The notes: a model not told the origin generated them from the sequence alone. DNA of 34,147 bases from Nemertoderma westbladi (GCA_032718475.1 JAUCBJ010007619.1:1-34147); one strand, 5' to 3'; numbered from the stretch's first letter, positions 20,735-30,984 are shown. Numbers and translations: made by a program.

Positions 20735-21055
20735 AGTTTCGAAACTTCGCATAGTTATAACTGTATAAAGATCGTCAGTCTGCGTTTAGGAAAAATATTA
20801 TATGACAAAACAGGACAAGCGACGAGCGCAACGATGCATATAATGAAGACGAGTACTGCGTTGACTAAATTATTATATAAACCACCTGGCTTCACATATT
20901 GATCGCATCCCTAGTTATTATTATTATAAAGATCGTCCTAGCCTGCGTTTAAGAAATATATTTAAATACAAAACAGGACGAACGCAAAGAGGCTTATAAT
21001 GAAAACGAGTACTGCGTTTATTATATTCCTATAAACCACCTGGCTTTGCATATTT
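20735..21055 (+). repeat. Two direct copies of a dispersed repeat of about 130-160 bp
   Basis: Copies at about 20752-20900 and 20922-21052 share 'ataaagatcgtc', 'tgcgttta', 'aaaacaggac', 'cgagtactgcgtt' and 'ataaaccacctggctt'. A third, inverted copy is at 23440-23590. Confidence 0.85.
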
Positions 21056-21136
21056 AACGTGCGATTGGAAATAAGTTCGTGCTACCCTTCCGTGGGTGGT
21101 AGATGTCGCGGTTATGTATTGGTGGTTGGGAAGGGT

Positions 21137-21154
21137 GGGGGGGGGGGGGGGGGG
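21137..21154 (+). repeat. Homopolymer tract of 18 G
   Basis: An uninterrupted G run within a G-rich stretch. Its length is likely to vary between molecules and sequencing reads. Confidence 0.9.
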
Positions 21155-21310
21155 TGGAGATTAAAAGGGGTGAACACGTACTGTCCACCTTTCTTTGATT
21201 GATTGGTGGTGTGGGTAAATTTCTCAAAACCTGATTTTGTGATACAGTCGCTGCATTTTAATTTGTATATAATAACTAGGCCTCGTGCTGCGCGAAGTCC
21301 CCACGAACGT

Positions 21311-21625
21311 GTTGGATTTGTTAACATAAGACTTTGCCTTAACACTGGCTTTAAAATTTATTGCTAATGCAGCTTTTTGTTTTCGTGTTGGCATTTAATG
21401 TATGGAATTTGCGCAACCGAAACAAAAAACGGTGCCCAGCCCGTGAGAATGCAGAGGCGCAATATAACATTGTATAAGATAATGTGTTTTACTTTTTTGT
21501 TACTCTTTTTCTTTATACAGTTCAGGTACCTACTGTATACAGTATATATTTGATTTATTGATTGATGTGTTGGTGGAATAATTATATTGATCGATTAAAA
21601 GATTCGTTGACAGATAGTCTTCAAA
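21311..21625 (+). repeat. Left arm of a long diverged inverted repeat
   Basis: Its reverse complement matches 23757-24045. Shared blocks in order are 'ggatttgttaac', 'aagactttgccttaac', 'ctggctttaaaatttattgc', 'atggaatttgcgcaaccgaa', 'ggtgcccagcccgtgagaat' and 'tattgatcgatt'. The block from 21311 to 21475 is the best conserved. Probably arms or two opposed copies of a mobile element. Confidence 0.88.
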
Positions 21626-22335
21626 AATATTTTTCCTAAATTAAATTCATTCTACATAATACACTGTAAGTAATTCTAAAATATAAAAATTACTCCGGAA
21701 GAAATGAATAGCTAAGTGTGGTGATAGTGGTCTCTCTGAGGGAGGGTGGAGGTGGCATTTTGCCATTATGAAAAATTGAATTATTTTGTTTATATCGGTG
21801 TATGTGAAAAGTTGCCTTTGGGAGTCAACCAACCGACAAACAAAATGGCAAACCGGCACTCTTAGACAACTCCACTGTTGGTTGTCTTCTTATTTCCTTG
21901 TGAAGATATTATAACACCAATTCTGCCGTGCAATGTAAAAATACCGTAAGTCAAAAAAGTAATTTCGAGTAAAACGCAAATTACCTTTTGTCTTCAGATT
22001 GTTGGTTTAAATTGTCCGTAAATTTCTAATTTCTTCTGGTGGTGGGAAATTTTTCTGCGTATTATTTTTCACTTTCCATTAATATTTTGACTTCAGGGTT
22101 GTCTTTTGTACTAACAGCGTTTTTGCGTTGTACAACGTGTATGTAAATACATTCGATACAATGCAAAAAATGTCACAATGACAAATAAGTAAGTCTGTCA
22201 GTTACACTGTCTTGCATTTTGTAAATATGAGACATTAATTACGGGGGGCTACCCCCTGCGGTTATTAATTAATTTGTAAATAACTCGAAATTATTATAAA
22301 ATCTTATGAAATGAATAAAAAATTTGCGTGAAAGA
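21626..22335. other. Spacer inside the inverted repeat, nothing recognised
   Basis: AT-rich sequence with a short 'ccaaccgacaaac' motif near 21830, of the kind that recurs in the CCGACA-rich elements to the right. No gene recognised. Confidence 0.6.
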
Positions 22336-22339
22336 ATGT

Positions 22340-22440
22340 CATTCCGAGAAAATTGCCTTCAAAGTAATACGCCACCGACACATTTGACATACCACCGACA
22401 ACAAAAGACACAAACCGACAGGTAAAATCTCAAACCGATT
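22340..22440. mobile_element. Transposon end with CCGACA subterminal repeats
   Basis: Starts near 'taatacgccaccgacac' and carries four more [a/c]ccgaca or accgat motifs. It is the reverse complement of the right end of the element at 24488-24710 (gatcttacctgtcggtttgt onward). It lies directly beside the MULE transposase fragment, as expected of a terminal region. Confidence 0.65.
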
Positions 22441-22620
22441 ATCCAATCCTATATCGGTGATTTTTTTGCTGATGTTCTTTCTAATGTGTAAACCACAGAG
22501 TAGAATAGTTGAATACGGAAATACATCTTTAATAGCTTTATGTAATCCACCTTCCTCATCTGAACCAATTATAAGTTTTGAAAGATTTTCCCCAAGCCTA
22601 CCTTCTATTGACAAGACAAG
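22430..22620 (-). pseudogene. MULE (Mutator-like) transposase fragment
   Basis: The minus-strand translation includes LSKLIIGSDEEGG, HKAIKDVFPYST, LLCGLHIRKNI and SKKITDIG. The pattern of Asp in a '(I/V)GSDEE' turn, then AI..VFP, then LLC..H(I)..N, is that of the MULE transposase domain, which cuts and joins Mutator-type elements. Only about 60 residues remain, out of several hundred. There are no further motifs upstream or downstream, so it is a non-functional remnant. It sits between CCGACA-rich ends that are probably its own terminal regions. Family call from motif pattern only. Confidence 0.62.
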
Positions 22621-22645
22621 ACAACGTTTGGTTATACTGTACGAA

Positions 22646-22960
22646 TGACTAATTACGCCACCGACAGTAGTAAACTGACAGTTCCGAGAATTAATAAAAT
22701 GTTGAAATATTTTGAGTGTGAATTCAGAATTAAACTTTTATAAACTCGCGCTAATATCAACCAACAGTGACGGAATGTCGGTTTGTCATTTTACTTGTCG
22801 GTTTGTGTCTTTTGCCGCCAATTGTAGCGGCTTTGGGGCTTTACTAAATGCACCACCGACCGACAATAGCCCGACGATGCCGACGCTGAATAATTCGTGA
22901 TTCCTTCTTGTCGGTTTATGTTTGTCGATGTGGCTTGTTGTCGGTTTGAGGGTAAAAAGC
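22646..22960. mobile_element. Second CCGACA/TGTCGG-rich element fragment
   Basis: Begins with gactaattacgccaccgaca (22647 on), the same end as the elements at 24488 and 25211. It then has opposed tgtcggttt and ccgaca motifs: 22777, 22797, 22856, 22913 and 22939. No intact right end is evident. Confidence 0.6.
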
Positions 22961-23089
22961 GGAAACAAAAAGCTACATTAGCAATAATTTTTAAAGCCAG
23001 TTACGGCAAAGTCTTTACAGTAGCACATAAATGGACACTTTAGACCTTAGTCATTAATTATGTCAAGTACACTGTATAGTACAATGAAC

Positions 23090-23373
23090 ACATCTCCAAT
23101 AATACACTATAAAAAATTGGAAGTGTCTATAGACCCCCAAAGCTTGACACTTGAACGTAAGCGTCTCCGCTTTGCAGGACATTGCTTTAGCCGTGAGGAC
23201 CATAGCCAGTGCATAATCTTGTGCTTTGACGGCCTCATGGAGTGAATAAGCATGGTGGACAGCCCATGACTTTCTTGAGACGCATTTTAAAGGACACTGG
23301 CCTTGAAGATGCGGATGATCTAGCAAATGTCATGGTTCGTATGTTTGTCGACAAGACGTCATATCATTCTTAA
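23090..23373 (+). pseudogene. LINE reverse-transcriptase C-terminal fragment with frameshift
   Basis: One plus frame reads LERKRLRFAGHCFSREDHSQ up to about 23232. A second frame continues RPHGVNKHGGQPMTF, LRRILKDTGLEDADDLANVM and ends at a TAA at 23371. RRLRFAGHC followed by G(R/G)P.TF...L..DTGL...L...M.D is the usual tail of non-LTR retrotransposon polyproteins. The fragment is frameshifted and lacks the RT core. Confidence 0.65.
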
Positions 23374-23439
23374 TATAGATGTATATATGCAACATTCCAC
23401 TACCGGTACTGAACAAACTGTGGTATATTGTGTTCAATA

Positions 23440-23590
23440 ATATCCGAAACCAGGTGGTTTATAGGAGTATAAAGTCAACTTAGTACTACTCTTCATTATA
23501 AGCCTCGTTGTGCTCGTCCTGTTTTGTCATAAAATATTTTAACGACCTTTATAACTATGAGAAGTCTCGAAACTGTGCAAGTAACTGCTG
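23440..23590 (-). repeat. Inverted third copy of the 20.8-kb dispersed repeat
   Basis: The reverse complement has 'aaaacaggacgagcacaacg', 'aggcttataatgaag' and 'cctataaaccacctgg', matching the copies at 20752-21052 at a lower identity than those two share. Confidence 0.83.
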
Positions 23591-23756
23591 ATTTATGGCA
23601 GATGGATACATGATGTATGGCAGATGAGACAATAAGTTTTGACAAAATACTCACCCCGCCTGTATGATACATGCAGGTTCGTTATTACAGTTATGTAGAA
23701 TTAATTTAATTTTGGAAAACTGGTATATCTGTAAACCAATATATCTGTAAACTAAT

Positions 23757-24045
23757 ATATAATTTAATGAATCAATCTTCCAATCGATCAATATTATTTT
23801 CCACCACCTCACCAATCAATACACCAATATGGGTAGGTATACAGTAAGTAAAAAAGTCACACATAACAGCATAATATCGTATATAATAGGCTATATTGCG
23901 CCTCTGCATTCTCACGGGCTGGGCACCGTTTTTTGTTTCGGTTGCGCAAATTCCATACAGTAAATGCCAACATGAAAACAAAAAGCTGCATTAGCAATAA
24001 ATTTTAAAGCCAGTTAAGGCAAAGTCTTAGGTTAACAAATCCAAA
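23757..24045 (-). repeat. Right arm of the long inverted repeat
   Basis: Reverse complement of 21311-21625. A partial copy in the plus orientation of this arm ('agcaataa[a/t]ttttaaagcc' and 'ggcaaagtctt') also occurs at 22963-23015 and again at 24712. Confidence 0.87.
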
Positions 24046-24487
24046 AGTACAATATGTTGCCTGGCTTATAGGGATACAGAAAAGGTTGAATAGTTATGAA
24101 GGGGTCATCCTTGGGAGATTGTGTTGGGCAACCATTCTTTTCCGGTAACATCCAAGAGAGAAAGGAGCTTCCGTTACTTCTTGTTTCCTTCCTTCACTTT
24201 ACTATACGTCATTTAGGTAAATACCAATTACGTCACACAATGTGCAGGTGTATGTAAAGTAATAAATTTCGGAATTGTATTGCACTGTACTGTATGTCAG
24301 AGTATAGGAACTGATACCGCAGAAAAATACCACCGACAATAGTCTGACTACCACCGACAAAAACTAATAATAAAAAAAACACACCGACATATGAAAAACA
24401 CTAACGATTTTTACCATTACGTTATGCAATATAATAATTTAAACAGATAATTTATGAAGGCGGTATTATATTTTAAAGAAATTATCA

Positions 24488-24710
24488 TGACTAATTACAC
24501 CACCGACAACAGGCCGACAGTGGACAATATACTTTGTTATAAATATTTGGACTGGAAATAAAAATTGTATAATCATGTACTGAAATAGTTTACTAACATT
24601 GCCGAAGCTGTCGGTATACTGTCGGTTTGCGATCTTACCTGTCGGTTTGTGTCTTTTGTTGTCGGTGGTATGCGAAAGGTGTCGGTGGTTGTCGGTGTAG
24701 TATTTAGTCA
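24488..24710. mobile_element. MITE-like element, 223 bp, with inverted ends
   Basis: Starts tgactaattacaccaccgac and ends gtcggtgtagtatttagtca, imperfect inverted ends of about 20 bp. The interior holds repeated subterminal TGTCGG/CCGACA motifs in opposite orientation at the two sides. No coding capacity. The same end sequence beside the MULE fragment suggests it is a Mutator-like non-autonomous derivative. Confidence 0.7.
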
Positions 24711-25210
24711 AATTTTAAAGCCAGTTAAGGCAAAGTCTTATGTTAACAAATCCAACAGTACAATATGCCGCCTCTGGCTTATGGGGATACAGAAAAGGTT
24801 GAATAGTTATGAAGTGGTCATCCTTGGGAGATTGTGTTGGGCAACCACTCTTTTCCGGTAACATCCAAGAGAGAAAGGAGTTTCCGTTGCTTCTTGTTTC
24901 CTTCCTTCACTTTACTTTACGTCATTTAGGTAAATACCAATTACGTCACACAATGTGCAGCTGTATGTAAAGTAATAAATTTCGGCATTGTAGGGGCCTA
25001 TCGCACTGTACTGTATGTCCAAGTTTAAGAACGGATACCGCAGAAATATACCACTGACAACAGTCTGACTACCACCGACAAAAACTAATAATAAAAGAAA
25101 CACACCGACATATGAAAAACACTAACGATTTTTACCATTACGCTATGCAATATAATAATTTAAAACAAGATAATATATGAAGGCGGTATTATATTTTAAA
25201 GAAATTATCA

Positions 25211-25443
25211 TGACTAATTACACCACCGACAACAGGCCGACAGTGGACAATATACTTTGTTATAAATATTTGGACTGGGAATAAAAATTGTACAATCATG
25301 TACTGAAATAGTTTACTAACATTGCCGAAGTTGTCGGTATACTGTCGGTTTGCGATCTTACCTGTCGGTTTGTGTCGGTTTGTGTCTTTTGTTGTCGGTG
25401 GTATGCGAAAGGTGTCGGTGGTTGTCGGTGGCGTATTTAGTCA
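25211..25443. mobile_element. Second MITE-like element, 233 bp
   Basis: Same ends as the element in the neighbouring tandem unit (gactaattacaccaccgaca to 'ggcgtatttagtca') with one extra tgtcggttt motif. It is probably a copy made by the tandem duplication, not by a new insertion, since the flanks are duplicated too. Confidence 0.7.
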
Positions 25444-25445
25444 AA

Positions 25446-25895
25446 CCCGTAATGTCTGAATGTAATAAATAGGACAATCTGACAATATGATAATGCTATC
25501 CTGCTCTCCTCTGTCCTCTCCTTTGGTTTTCAACCGTTCGACAAGTTGCACATTGGACATTTTCGAATTACCGTAACCCAGTAACCTGGTAGGCGGTAGC
25601 CTAACTGCCTAAAGTATGTATATCGTATATGTAAGGTATGGCAGTATGGGTCCTGGGGGTCATGGGAGTATGGCCATGCCTAGAACAGTAGAAGACAGGC
25701 GGTGTGCGTGCAGCCGACTGCTACGCCCTAAAATGTAAAACTTAGGCTTGCTGCATACTGCAGTACTGCTACTTACGGCTGTACGGTATATCTGAATATG
25801 GCAATATGGGCCGACTATATTTTACAATGTTACAGTTGTCTGGTTGTAGTACTGCTACTGCTGTACTGTACAGTATTATTATTATTAATAGTTTA
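25446..25895. other. Unassigned spacer
   Basis: Mixed sequence with no gene or element recognised. It includes a short palindromic 'tgctgtactgtacagtatt' stretch near 25858. Confidence 0.6.
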
Positions 25896-25909
25896 TTGAC
25901 GTTAAATGC

Positions 25910-26059
25910 CATGATACACCACAGGAACGGCGAGCGGCAGCGGCGAGCGGCAGCGGCAGCGGCGAGCGGCCACTTTTTAAAAATAAAACACATTATTTTC
26001 TATGGGTGATGGACTGATGATACACCACAAATGGCTGCTGCCGCTCGCCGCTCCTATAG
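25910..26059. mobile_element. GC-rich dispersed element, left portion
   Basis: Contains 'ccatgatacaccacagg', repeated gagcggc/gcagcggc motifs, 'ccactttttaaaaata' and 'attattttctatgggtgatg', then inverted gccgctcgccgctcct. Its reverse complement matches 33938-34080. Opposed GAGCGGC/GCCGCTC ends and no coding capacity suggest a non-autonomous DNA transposon, perhaps hAT-like; the class is a guess. Confidence 0.6.
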
Positions 26060-26080
26060 TGTAGAAGTTGAAGTTGAAGT

Positions 26081-27064
26081 TTTTTTATTAACATCGTACA
26101 TAACAATAACATAAACAGCAAACAGCATATTAAAAACCGGTATATGGAGATTCATGGGATAGCCCCATGAGGTTATACCTCATTTCCATGGAGGTCCCTT
26201 TAAATTAAACGGAATTAAACAGGAATCACAACTAAATAAAATATAGTAGACCATAGTACAGTACCTACGTAATTAAAAAAATATAACAGCAATTCGAAAT
26301 ATGGAAAACACTAAAAAATTAAGTTATAGTTATAGCAATATTTATGATGTTCCGACTGACACAAAGAAGTAAAATATGGAAGACATAGTACATAATTAAA
26401 AAAAAAAATAAAAAATAAAGTTCTGGTGCAGATATAAATATAACAGAGCAAATAATTAAAATCTGGTAGACCGTAGTTCAGTTAGAAATTTAAAAATATA
26501 ACAGAAAGAATTTAAAAATAAAGCAGCAAATATATCATAAAATCGAGTTATGTAAAACATAGGCAATAAATATAGCAATAGTTATGAAGTACAGAGATAC
26601 ACACACAAGGAATAAAGTATGGTAGACCGTAATTTAAAAATAAAGCGGCTCGAATAGGTCGTAAAATCGAAATATGTAAAACTTAGGTAAAAAGAAAATA
26701 AGAAAAAAACAATAGTTATGACGTAATAAAACATTACGGATTAAAATATGGTAGACAGTAGTATGTAATTTAAAAAATAAATGAAAGAAAGCAGCAAATA
26801 GAGCAAATAATTACAACTGAAATTTAACGCAAAAAATAATTAAGAGTTATGTGTTAACCCCCCCCCCCCCCCCCCCCCATGCCATAACTTGCAAATTTAT
26901 TAATTCCAAATCGAGTTATCCTTCATTACCAGTTTGCCGAGTAAGTAATTCTTGACTTTGTGTTTGAACGTTTCCATGGAGATAGAGTTTCTTACATCCA
27001 ATGGTAGCGAATTCCATATTATCGGCCCTAGAAACGAGAAGCATTCACTTCCTGTTATAGTTCC
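26081..27064 (-). other. LINE 3' UTR with a 21-base poly-C tract (plus strand)
   Basis: AT-rich non-coding tail of the LINE, with diverged internal repeats such as 'atggtagaccgtag' near 26463 and 26619. A run of 21 C on the plus strand lies at 26858-26878. Confidence 0.6.
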
Positions 27065-28282
27065 TCACAAGGGAACAACAGCGCGAGTACATCCATGTCT
27101 GAGATTAACCGATACAGAGTTGAACTGGACCAATGATGAGAGATACGAGGGAGATAGCGACTGTGTTATACGATACATATGATTGGCTGTTAGCTGATCG
27201 ATGCGAGATTCTATCGGAAGCCATGAGATTTCATTGTAATGCTCTTGACCAATGTGCGTTCTACTTCCGAGACCTAGACAAAAACGAATATATTTTCTTT
27301 GCAGTGCTTGTAGTTGCAGCTGTAGCCGTTTAGAAGCACTTGGATACCAACAGGAGGAAACGAAATCCAAGTGGGGTTGTATGAGAGCGTTACATAGAAG
27401 ACGACGTGTGTAGCCGTCTAAAACTGCCCCATGTCTGTAAATAAATTTCAGTGTCTTGTTCCCCTTTGTAATCACATGCGATGCCATGGTATCTCCAGAA
27501 AGGTCAGCGTCTAAATAACAACCCAAGTATTTAATAGATTTTTGCTGTTCTATGTGGATCCCATTACAAAATACTTTCAATTCACAGTTGTCGACTAGAC
27601 GTTGATGTGTCCCAAATAAAATTGATTTAGTCTTGTCAAAGTTCAAACTCAGTCTGTTGTCGGTCGCCCAGTCGAATATGTTGCTTAGTGTCATTGACAG
27701 CGTATCAGATATTGTAGCCACATTATCACCAGAAGTCAATATATTCGAGTCGTCTGCCAGCTTCAGAGATATACAAGATGGTAAGACCTGTAGATTAGTA
27801 TTACTACTACTAGTTGCTTCAAATTCTTTTGCGGGACTCTCTATGGCCATATCAAGATCGTTAACATATATTAAGAATAGCAGGATAGACAGCAATCCTC
27901 CCTGCGGGACTCCTCTCTTTATCAAGGCTCTGATTGAAGAAAGTGTACCATTGACATATACCATTTGGCTGCGTTCACTTAGGTACGATTTAAACCATCC
28001 AACAGTGGCTGTAGAAAATCCAATTGCTCGGAGTTTGAATAAGAGCAAATCGTGATCGACAGTGTCAAATGCCTTGCGCAGATCTATAAATACAACGCCA
28101 GTCATTTTCCCCCCATCTACAGATTCTTTGACATAATTATTTAGATACATCAGACACGTTTCAACTGAGAATCCCTTTCTGAATCCGGATTGCAAAGGGT
28201 CCAATATGTTGTAGAGTACTAAATAATGAAATATCTGATCAATGGTCACGAATTCTAACTGAGCGTTTTGGGGCAGCTTCAT
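27065..28282 (-). pseudogene. LINE reverse transcriptase, N-terminally deleted
   Basis: Copies element RNA into DNA at the target site. The open frame of about 400 codons shows QSGFRKGFSVETCL, GVVFIDLRKAFDTVDHDLLL, GVPQGGLLSILLFLIYVND, LADDSNI (catalytic DD in the Y/FADD box, here LADD), NRLSLNFDKTKSILFG and IKYLGCYLDADL, followed by the thumb-like KRLQLQLQALQRKYIRF. This is a standard non-LTR RT. GVPQGGLL replaces the usual GVPQGSIL. The first RT blocks and the EN-RT linker are missing: the frame starts inside the end of the endonuclease, in a different phase. The listed start is therefore a junction and not a true initiation site. Confidence 0.88.
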
Positions 28283-29279
28283 CTAATATCTGGTAGAGTT
28301 CCTTTGTTAATTCGGTAGATATAAGATCCACTTTAGTTTCAAATAATAACGATTTGATTCGGGGATTAACATTAACTTTAGATGCTACCATTTCTTTGGA
28401 GTAGGACTTAAAAGAGCGACATGTGCGTAATGTATGGCAGGATTTCTTTCCCTTAGGTCGTTTTCTTGTCACGTACACCATGCCATGATCACTGAGACCC
28501 AAGTTTACCACACCATGGCTACATAAAAGTTGCCTACTATACACAAATATGTGATCCAGTGTAGTCGCTGTATTTACTGTAATTCTTGTTGGTTCTTTGA
28601 TGAGTTGTTCTAATCCAGTGGAACAGCAAAATGAGTATAGATAGTGCAAAGGGGTTATGATAGCAGGGACAGTGTTACATTTAGGAGGTTTGGATGAAAG
28701 CTGTTTGTAAGTCAGGGTAGTGTCAGAGTTTGTGTCTCCCAGAACATATACTTCCTTAAAGCCACTAATATCGCCGATGGCAGTCTGTACAGCTGTAAAG
28801 AATGTGTTGGCATGTGCAGCACGCGGATTGTAGACAGACCCAATCAGAATTGGTTTGGTGTGAGGAAGGTGTATTGTGCAGAATATTCCTTCTTCAATGC
28901 CCAGTTTTGTATTCATCTCTGCGCAAAGGGAGTAGTCCAATTTCGTAGAAATGTAGAGTGCAACACCACCACCATTTCGATTGCGATCCTTCCTTTCAAT
29001 GTTATACCCAGGTAGAGAAACTTCACCATCACTAATACTCTGGTCTAACCATGTCTCTGATAATGTAAGAACATCAATGAGTGTATTGTGCAGAATAATT
29101 TTAAGTTCAGATAGTTTTGGAATTAAGCTTTGAATGTTTTGGTGCGATATATGTAGCCCTGATTTCGCAAATATTTTATTTACAGTGACCACTGGATCAG
29201 CATTCAGGTTTATGGCACCACTGTACAGCTGTAAAGAATGTGTTGGCATGTGCAGCACGTGGATTGTAGACAGACCCAA
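28239..29279 (-). pseudogene. LINE apurinic-like endonuclease domain, main copy
   Basis: Endonuclease/exonuclease/phosphatase fold that nicks target DNA. Motifs in order: HISHQNIQSLIPKLSEL, LTLSETWLDQSI (catalytic Glu), YNIERKDRNRNGGGVALYI, IGSVYNPRAAH, VYVLGDTNSD (GD.N), LDHIFV and GLSDHGMVYV (SDH catalytic motif). It ends DEAAPKRSVRIRDH and then a stop, exactly where the reading passes into the RT frame, so a deletion joined the two domains out of phase. The 5' half is also present as a second copy just upstream. Confidence 0.87.
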
Positions 29280-29656
29280 TCAGAATTGGTTTGGTGTGAG
29301 GAAGGTGTATTGTGCAGAATATTCCTTCTTCAATGCCCAGTTTTGTATTCATCTCTGCGCAAAGGGAGTAGTCCAATTTCGTAGAAATGTAGAGTGCAAC
29401 ACCACCACCATTTCGATTGTGATCCTTCCTTTCAATGTTATACCCAGGTAGAGAAACTTCACCATCACTAATACTCTGGTCTAACCATGTCTCTGATAAT
29501 GTAAGAACATCAATGAGTGTATTGTGCAGAATAATTTTAAGTTCAGATAGTTTTGGAATTAAGCTTTGAATGTTTTGGTGCGATATATGTAGCCCTGATT
29601 TCGCAAATATTTTATTTACAGTGACCACTGGATCAGCATTCAGGTTTATGGCACCA
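28785..29656. repeat. 436-bp tandem duplication inside the LINE endonuclease
   Basis: Copies at 28785-29220 and 29221-29656 are almost identical. Visible changes include acgcgg/acgtgg near 28822 and 29258, and ttgcgat/ttgtgat. Each encodes the endonuclease segment from GAINLNADP to FFTAVQ. Since 436 is not a multiple of three, the ORF beginning at 29712 runs out of phase at the junction and stops at 29197. Confidence 0.95.
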
Positions 29657-29712
29657 CTGTTGCAGATATCCACAACAGGAGTCACAGTTTGGGTTGACTC
29701 AACCAGAAACAC
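29197..29712 (-). pseudogene. LINE endonuclease N-terminal half, duplicated and terminated
   Basis: Reads MFLVESTQTVTPVVDICNSG, then the same endonuclease segment as the main copy up to FFTAVQ. It ends WCHKPEC-stop once it enters the second copy out of frame. This is probably the original N-terminus of ORF2. It begins 33 bp after the end of ORF1, a normal LINE spacing. Confidence 0.82.
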
Positions 29713-29745
29713 TTTGGATGATGTAGATAGCGGATAAACAGATAG

Positions 29746-30603
29746 TCAATCAACCTGCTCCACAGATGGAGGCATGTTACTAGTCAAAGTAGTACTGGTA
29801 CTCCTTTTTTCTCTAATGCTGCGTCTTCTCTGACGAGCAATATACTCTGCCTCTCTTTCAGCTTTCGAACTATCCTTGTCGAAATAGAACTTTGTTCCAC
29901 CAACAGTAAAATACCTACGTGAGTGAACTTTACTGGCTACTTCAGGAGAGTTGAAAGAAATGAGCAATGGTCGGGCTGATTTGTCCTCACGTGGTTTCCC
30001 CAGCCTTTGGATACCACGATATGGTAATTGTTCTTCTAGAGAGTCCTGTAAAAACTTACTGTCATGGGCACGTTGATGGTTGCCATGGTTGGGAGCGATA
30101 CCCATACCCTCAGGGATTCCACGAATTACCACATTGCATTTATGCAGCTCATTCAGTCTTATAGCTCTCTCAATAGAATCAGTATCAATAGGGATCGGTC
30201 TGTTTGGACTAGAGGTTTGTTGCTGTTGCTGCACATCCAATGTTTTGTGGAGGTCATCAAGCTTTTTCGAATTTCGGCGAACTACTTCAACCCATGAGGA
30301 AGCTGCCTCACTCTCTAGTGTTTCCGAGTCTTCAATACCCGTTGCAGTCGTTAACGTTTCCATGACTGTCAGTTTTGTTTGTAGATCAGCCTGTGTTACC
30401 TCAACATTTTCCAAGCGTATTTCAATATCGCACTGTAATGCTGATAAATCACTCCCCATAATAAGTTTATCCTCACCATCTAGGCCTTTATTGACCATAT
30501 TTATCACTGCATCTAGCTCCTGCTGTAGCTGGAGATTTTCGTCCTCTAAACTCAACATGCGTAAGGCTGAACAGAAACCACAGGCAAATTGTTTTTTTCC
30601 CAA
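29746..30603 (-). pseudogene. LINE ORF1 protein, main part
   Basis: RNA-binding chaperone of LINE particles. It has CGFC near the N-terminus, a coiled-coil-like stretch (LSLEDENLQLQQELDAVINM, continuing through LENVEVTQADLQTKLTVMET), a Gln-rich linker (VQQQQQTSS), and a C-terminal domain with CNVVIRGIPEG, RLGKPRED, ARPLLISFNSPEVASKV and a basic tail (RQRRRSIREKRS). NVVIRGIPE...RPLLISF is the RRM-like pattern of LINE ORF1 proteins. A frameshift at about 30592-30614 separates it from the upstream start at 30766. Confidence 0.75.
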
Positions 30604-30766
30604 ATGTTTTTTTCCTTGTCATTTCTTCTGGGACTTGTATTTCAGTCCAAATTGTTGTGCATAGTGTGCACTCCACACTTGTCTGTACAAATTTGCTTTG
30701 AGTCGTTAACTTCTTGTTTGTGCTACATCCCGAGATAGAAGAGCGCCTCTGACTTCCCCCATTCAT
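30590..30766 (-). pseudogene. LINE ORF1 N-terminus in a shifted frame
   Basis: From the ATG at 30766 it reads MNGGSQRRSSISGCSTNKKL, then FVQTSVECTLCTTIWTEI. The pair CTLC here and CGFC in the next frame would together form a Cys4 zinc finger before the coiled coil, as in CR1-type ORF1. The two frames meet around two runs of seven T on the plus strand (30592-30598 and 30608-30614), so a single-base indel in a homopolymer would account for the break. Confidence 0.62.
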
Positions 30767-30984
30767 TCTTGTAGTTGTCAGGTGTCAGGATGTTAACAAA
30801 GTAGTCTTTGCGATTAAAATAAAGCCAACCAGCCAACTACATATACTGCAGTATTTCAATCATATAATATAAAGTCAAATCAAATATAATTATTTAAAAT
30901 CCAATACTGCAATACTGGTAGACTGGTATAGGCCCTAGGCCCTATCTGCCGGTATTTAAAAAAAATAAACCACGATCAGCGGTG

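Larger units (their letters stand above)
24001..25445 (+). repeat. Tandem duplication, two units of 711 and about 734 bp
   Basis: Unit 1 (24001-24711) and unit 2 (24712-25445) both begin attttaaagccagttaaggc and end in 'tatttagtcaa'. Differences are scattered substitutions and small indels, such as an added 'tgtcggttt' copy in unit 2. The duplicated block contains one complete MITE-like element per unit, so the copying involved transposon and flank together. Confidence 0.9.

Noticed and set aside
27633-28055. Plus-strand ORF of 140 codons opposite the RT
   Set aside because: Shadow of the reverse transcriptase frame, which carries clear conserved motifs.
30080-30664. Plus-strand Ser-rich ORF of 194 codons
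   Set aside because: Antisense shadow of LINE ORF1.
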